DNA from: Sneathiella sp.
Lineage (GTDB): Bacteria; Pseudomonadota; Alphaproteobacteria; Sneathiellales; Sneathiellaceae
DNA length: 8,411 bases
Assembly (NCBI GenBank): GCA_016765515.1
Contig: JAESPT010000054.1
Coordinates: 1-8,411 of the forward strand
Reading direction: 5' to 3'
Shown here: positions 6,994 through 8,411 of the stretch, piece after piece
Layout: the number at the start of each line of letters is the position of its first letter
How positions within the stretch are numbered: the first letter of the stretch is position 1
Position numbers and translations under genes: made by a program
Notes under the pieces: model-generated
Seen by the model: the letters and a program-made list of their open reading frames with translations, nothing else
Database searches by the model: none
Told to the model about the DNA's origin: nothing

Positions 6994-7566
6994 ATGGCTT
7001 TTTCTGAACAAAAAAGTGTTTATTCCTCGCTTTGGATTGCCCTTTTTGTTGCTTTTTCTCTGGTGATACCAGCTTCAGCTGTTAAAGCTGAAATTGTTGT
7101 AATTCTCGATCTGGGTAAGGTTTTGGCGAATTCCAAAGCGATGACAGATATTAATAGACAAATAAAAATATTGGAGACGGAAATTCGTGCAGTGGGTATT
7201 GAGCGCGAAAAACAGCTTCGCGATGAACAGGATGAGTTGAACCGGCAAAGAGTCATATTGCCGCCTGAAACTTTTGAACAGAAAAAGAAAGCATTCAATA
7301 AAAAGGCAAAACTTTTTAAAAATGAAATGCAATCGAAGTTGAGACAACTTGCTCTCAGCCGATCAGTGTCAATTAATAAGATTGAGAAGACAATGGAGCC
7401 GATTGTGTCCAAAATAGCAGCGTCAGTCGGCGCAACATTGATTCTGGAAAAAAAACAGATCTTGTTCGGTGCAAAGAATCTTGATATTTCTAGCCGCATT
7501 ATCAAACAGTTGAATGCTGTGCTGACAACAGTGCCTGTGAAACTTGTGCCACTTCCGAAAAAATAA
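6994..7566 (+). CDS. skp: OmpH/Skp family periplasmic chaperone
   Basis: Encodes 190 residues from ATG 6994. Skp proteins are periplasmic trimers that hold unfolded outer-membrane proteins and hand them to BamA. The N-terminus is a signal peptide with hydrophobic core SLWIALFVAFSLVIPA and probable cleavage after AVKA (about residue 32). A short strand (EIVVILDLGKVLANSKA) opens the body domain. A charged, Lys/Arg/Glu/Gln-rich helical region (about 50-125) forms the coiled-coil tentacles, and the body closes with VGATLILEKKQILFGAKNLDISSRIIKQLN. Length and layout fit the OmpH family although sequence identity in this family is always low. A longer frame from ATG 6946 would overlap bamA by 47 nt and put a hydrophilic leader before the signal peptide, so 6994, one base after the bamA stop, is preferred. 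The stop overlaps the lpxD start by one base. Confidence 0.9.
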   Translation: MAFSEQKSVYSSLWIALFVAFSLVIPASAVKAEIVVILDLGKVLANSKAMTDINRQIKILETEIRAVGIEREKQLRDEQDELNRQRVILPPETFEQKKKAFNKKAKLFKNEMQSKLRQLALSRSVSINKIEKTMEPIVSKIAASVGATLILEKKQILFGAKNLDISSRIIKQLNAVLTTVPVKLVPLPKK

Positions 7567-8411
7567 TGGCAGATAAAAAATTCTTTAAATACTGCGGTCC
7601 ATTTACTTTGGATGAGCTTGTCTCCTGCGCTGACGCAGAAGTGTCAGATAGGAGTTTACTGTCTGTTAAAATCGAGGATGTTCAATCCCTTGAAAAAGCT
7701 GGCCCTACTGATATTAGCTTTCTAAGTAATCCGAAATACTTGAATGATTTCAAGGAGTCAAAAGCCGGAGCATGTATTGTTTCACCTCAAAATGTGACAT
7801 TTTCTCCAGAGGGAATGGCATTAATTATCACAGAAAACCCCTATAAGGCATTCGCTAAGATCTCCACGCTTTTCTACCCGGAAAAAAAGTCAGATGGTAT
7901 TATAAACCCCACCGCAATCATCTCGAAAACCGCCAAAATAGGGAGCAATGTTTCCATTGGCGCCTATACCGTGATCGAAGATGGTGTAAGTATTGGGGAT
8001 AACAGTATTATTGGTGCTCAATGCATTATTGGCGAAAACTCCGAGTTAGGTGAAGATTGTCGCCTCCGCATCCAAGTTTCTGTAAAGTGCAGCCATATTG
8101 CTGACAATGTTACCCTTTATTCAGGCGTTCGGATTGGAGAAGATGGCTTTGGCTTTGCACCGGATCCTGCAGGACATGTAAAAATACCGCAGCTTGGTCG
8201 CGTGATCATTGGCTCCAACGTTGAAATTGGCGCTAATTCAACAATTGATCGGGGTTCTGGGCCTGACACAGTCATTGGAGAGGGGTGCTGGATCGATAAT
8301 TTGTGTCAGATAGCGCATAATGTCCGTCTTGGGCGGGGATGCATTATTGCTGCTCAATCTGGTATTTCGGGTAGTACTGTTCTTGAAGATTTTGTTGTCA
8401 TTGGCGGACAA
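7566..8411 (+). CDS. lpxD: UDP-3-O-acylglucosamine N-acyltransferase, 3'-truncated by the window edge
   Basis: The ATG at 7566 shares its A with the skp stop codon (TAATG), and the frame stays open for 282 codons to the last base; the family usually has about 340-350 residues, so roughly 60 are missing. LpxD moves a 3-hydroxyacyl chain from acyl-ACP to UDP-3-O-acylglucosamine in lipid A synthesis, as a cytoplasmic trimer. The N-terminal uridine-binding domain carries FLSNPKY (52-58), whose Phe and Tyr match the aromatic pair that stacks on uracil. From about 124 the protein is a left-handed beta-helix of hexapeptide repeats (IGSNVS, IGAYTV, IGDNSI, IGAQCI). GEDGFGFA, KIPQLGRVIIG, TIDRG and DNLCQIAHNV follow; His251 is the predicted catalytic base (E. 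coli His239). No frameshift is seen. fabZ and lpxA commonly come next but lie outside. Confidence 0.96.
   Translation, partial: MADKKFFKYCGPFTLDELVSCADAEVSDRSLLSVKIEDVQSLEKAGPTDISFLSNPKYLNDFKESKAGACIVSPQNVTFSPEGMALIITENPYKAFAKISTLFYPEKKSDGIINPTAIISKTAKIGSNVSIGAYTVIEDGVSIGDNSIIGAQCIIGENSELGEDCRLRIQVSVKCSHIADNVTLYSGVRIGEDGFGFAPDPAGHVKIPQLGRVIIGSNVEIGANSTIDRGSGPDTVIGEGCWIDNLCQIAHNVRLGRGCIIAAQSGISGSTVLEDFVVIGGQ

Noticed and set aside
7020..7505. 161-codon open frame on the minus strand opposite skp
   Set aside because: It lies wholly within skp. The low-complexity, Lys/Glu/Gln-rich sense codons leave the complement free of stops and produce a Ser/Phe/Leu/Cys-rich product with no recognisable domain and no binding site of its own.
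1..8411. A novel defence, mobile or metabolic system
   Set aside because: Every kilobase is occupied by recognisable core genes in a conserved order. No insertion sequence ends, integrase, array of repeats or foreign-looking segment is visible.

Overview
The window is one continuous run of same-strand (+) housekeeping genes: the end of pyrH, then frr, uppS, cdsA, dxr, rseP (mmpA-like), bamA, an ompH/skp family gene, and the first 282 codons of lpxD, cut by the window edge. This gene order (UMP kinase, ribosome recycling, undecaprenyl-PP synthase, CDP-DAG synthase, DXP reductoisomerase, site-2 protease, BamA, OmpH, LpxD) is the classic Gram-negative envelope-biogenesis cluster. The order, the single-PDZ RseP and the LpxD wording (GFGFAPDPAGHVKIPQLGR) point to an alphaproteobacterium. 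Base composition looks moderate to AT-leaning for that class (judged by eye, not counted). I cannot name a genus.

Layout: 1-90 pyrH tail; 91-162 the longest gap (72 nt), with the frr ribosome binding site at its end; 163-720 frr; 724-1458 uppS; 1451-2260 cdsA, with a GTG start inside the end of uppS; 2262-3467 dxr; 3496-4647 rseP; 4648-4709 a short gap with a hairpin and a G-rich ribosome binding site; 4710-6992 bamA, probably with a TTG start; 6994-7566 ompH/skp; 7566-8411 lpxD (partial). No stretch without a gene exceeds about 75 nt. I see no tRNA, rRNA, mobile element, CRISPR array or convincing rho-independent terminator, and no supportable gene on the minus strand.

How the genes fit together: frr frees ribosomes after termination, and pyrH makes UDP for nucleotide and cell-wall precursors. 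dxr starts the MEP isoprenoid pathway. uppS uses its products to make the undecaprenyl carrier lipid for peptidoglycan and O-antigen. cdsA makes CDP-diacylglycerol, the precursor of all phospholipids. rseP is an inner-membrane site-2 protease. Skp escorts unfolded outer-membrane proteins across the periplasm to BamA, which inserts them. lpxD adds the second N/O-linked acyl chain set of lipid A. The very tight junctions (8-nt overlap, 1-nt gaps, 1-nt overlap) suggest co-transcription and translational coupling.

I did not find an undescribed system. The findings are small-scale: a hairpin between rseP and bamA, start-codon questions in bamA and dxr, a 16-nt repeat between two POTRA modules, and minor departures from family norms.
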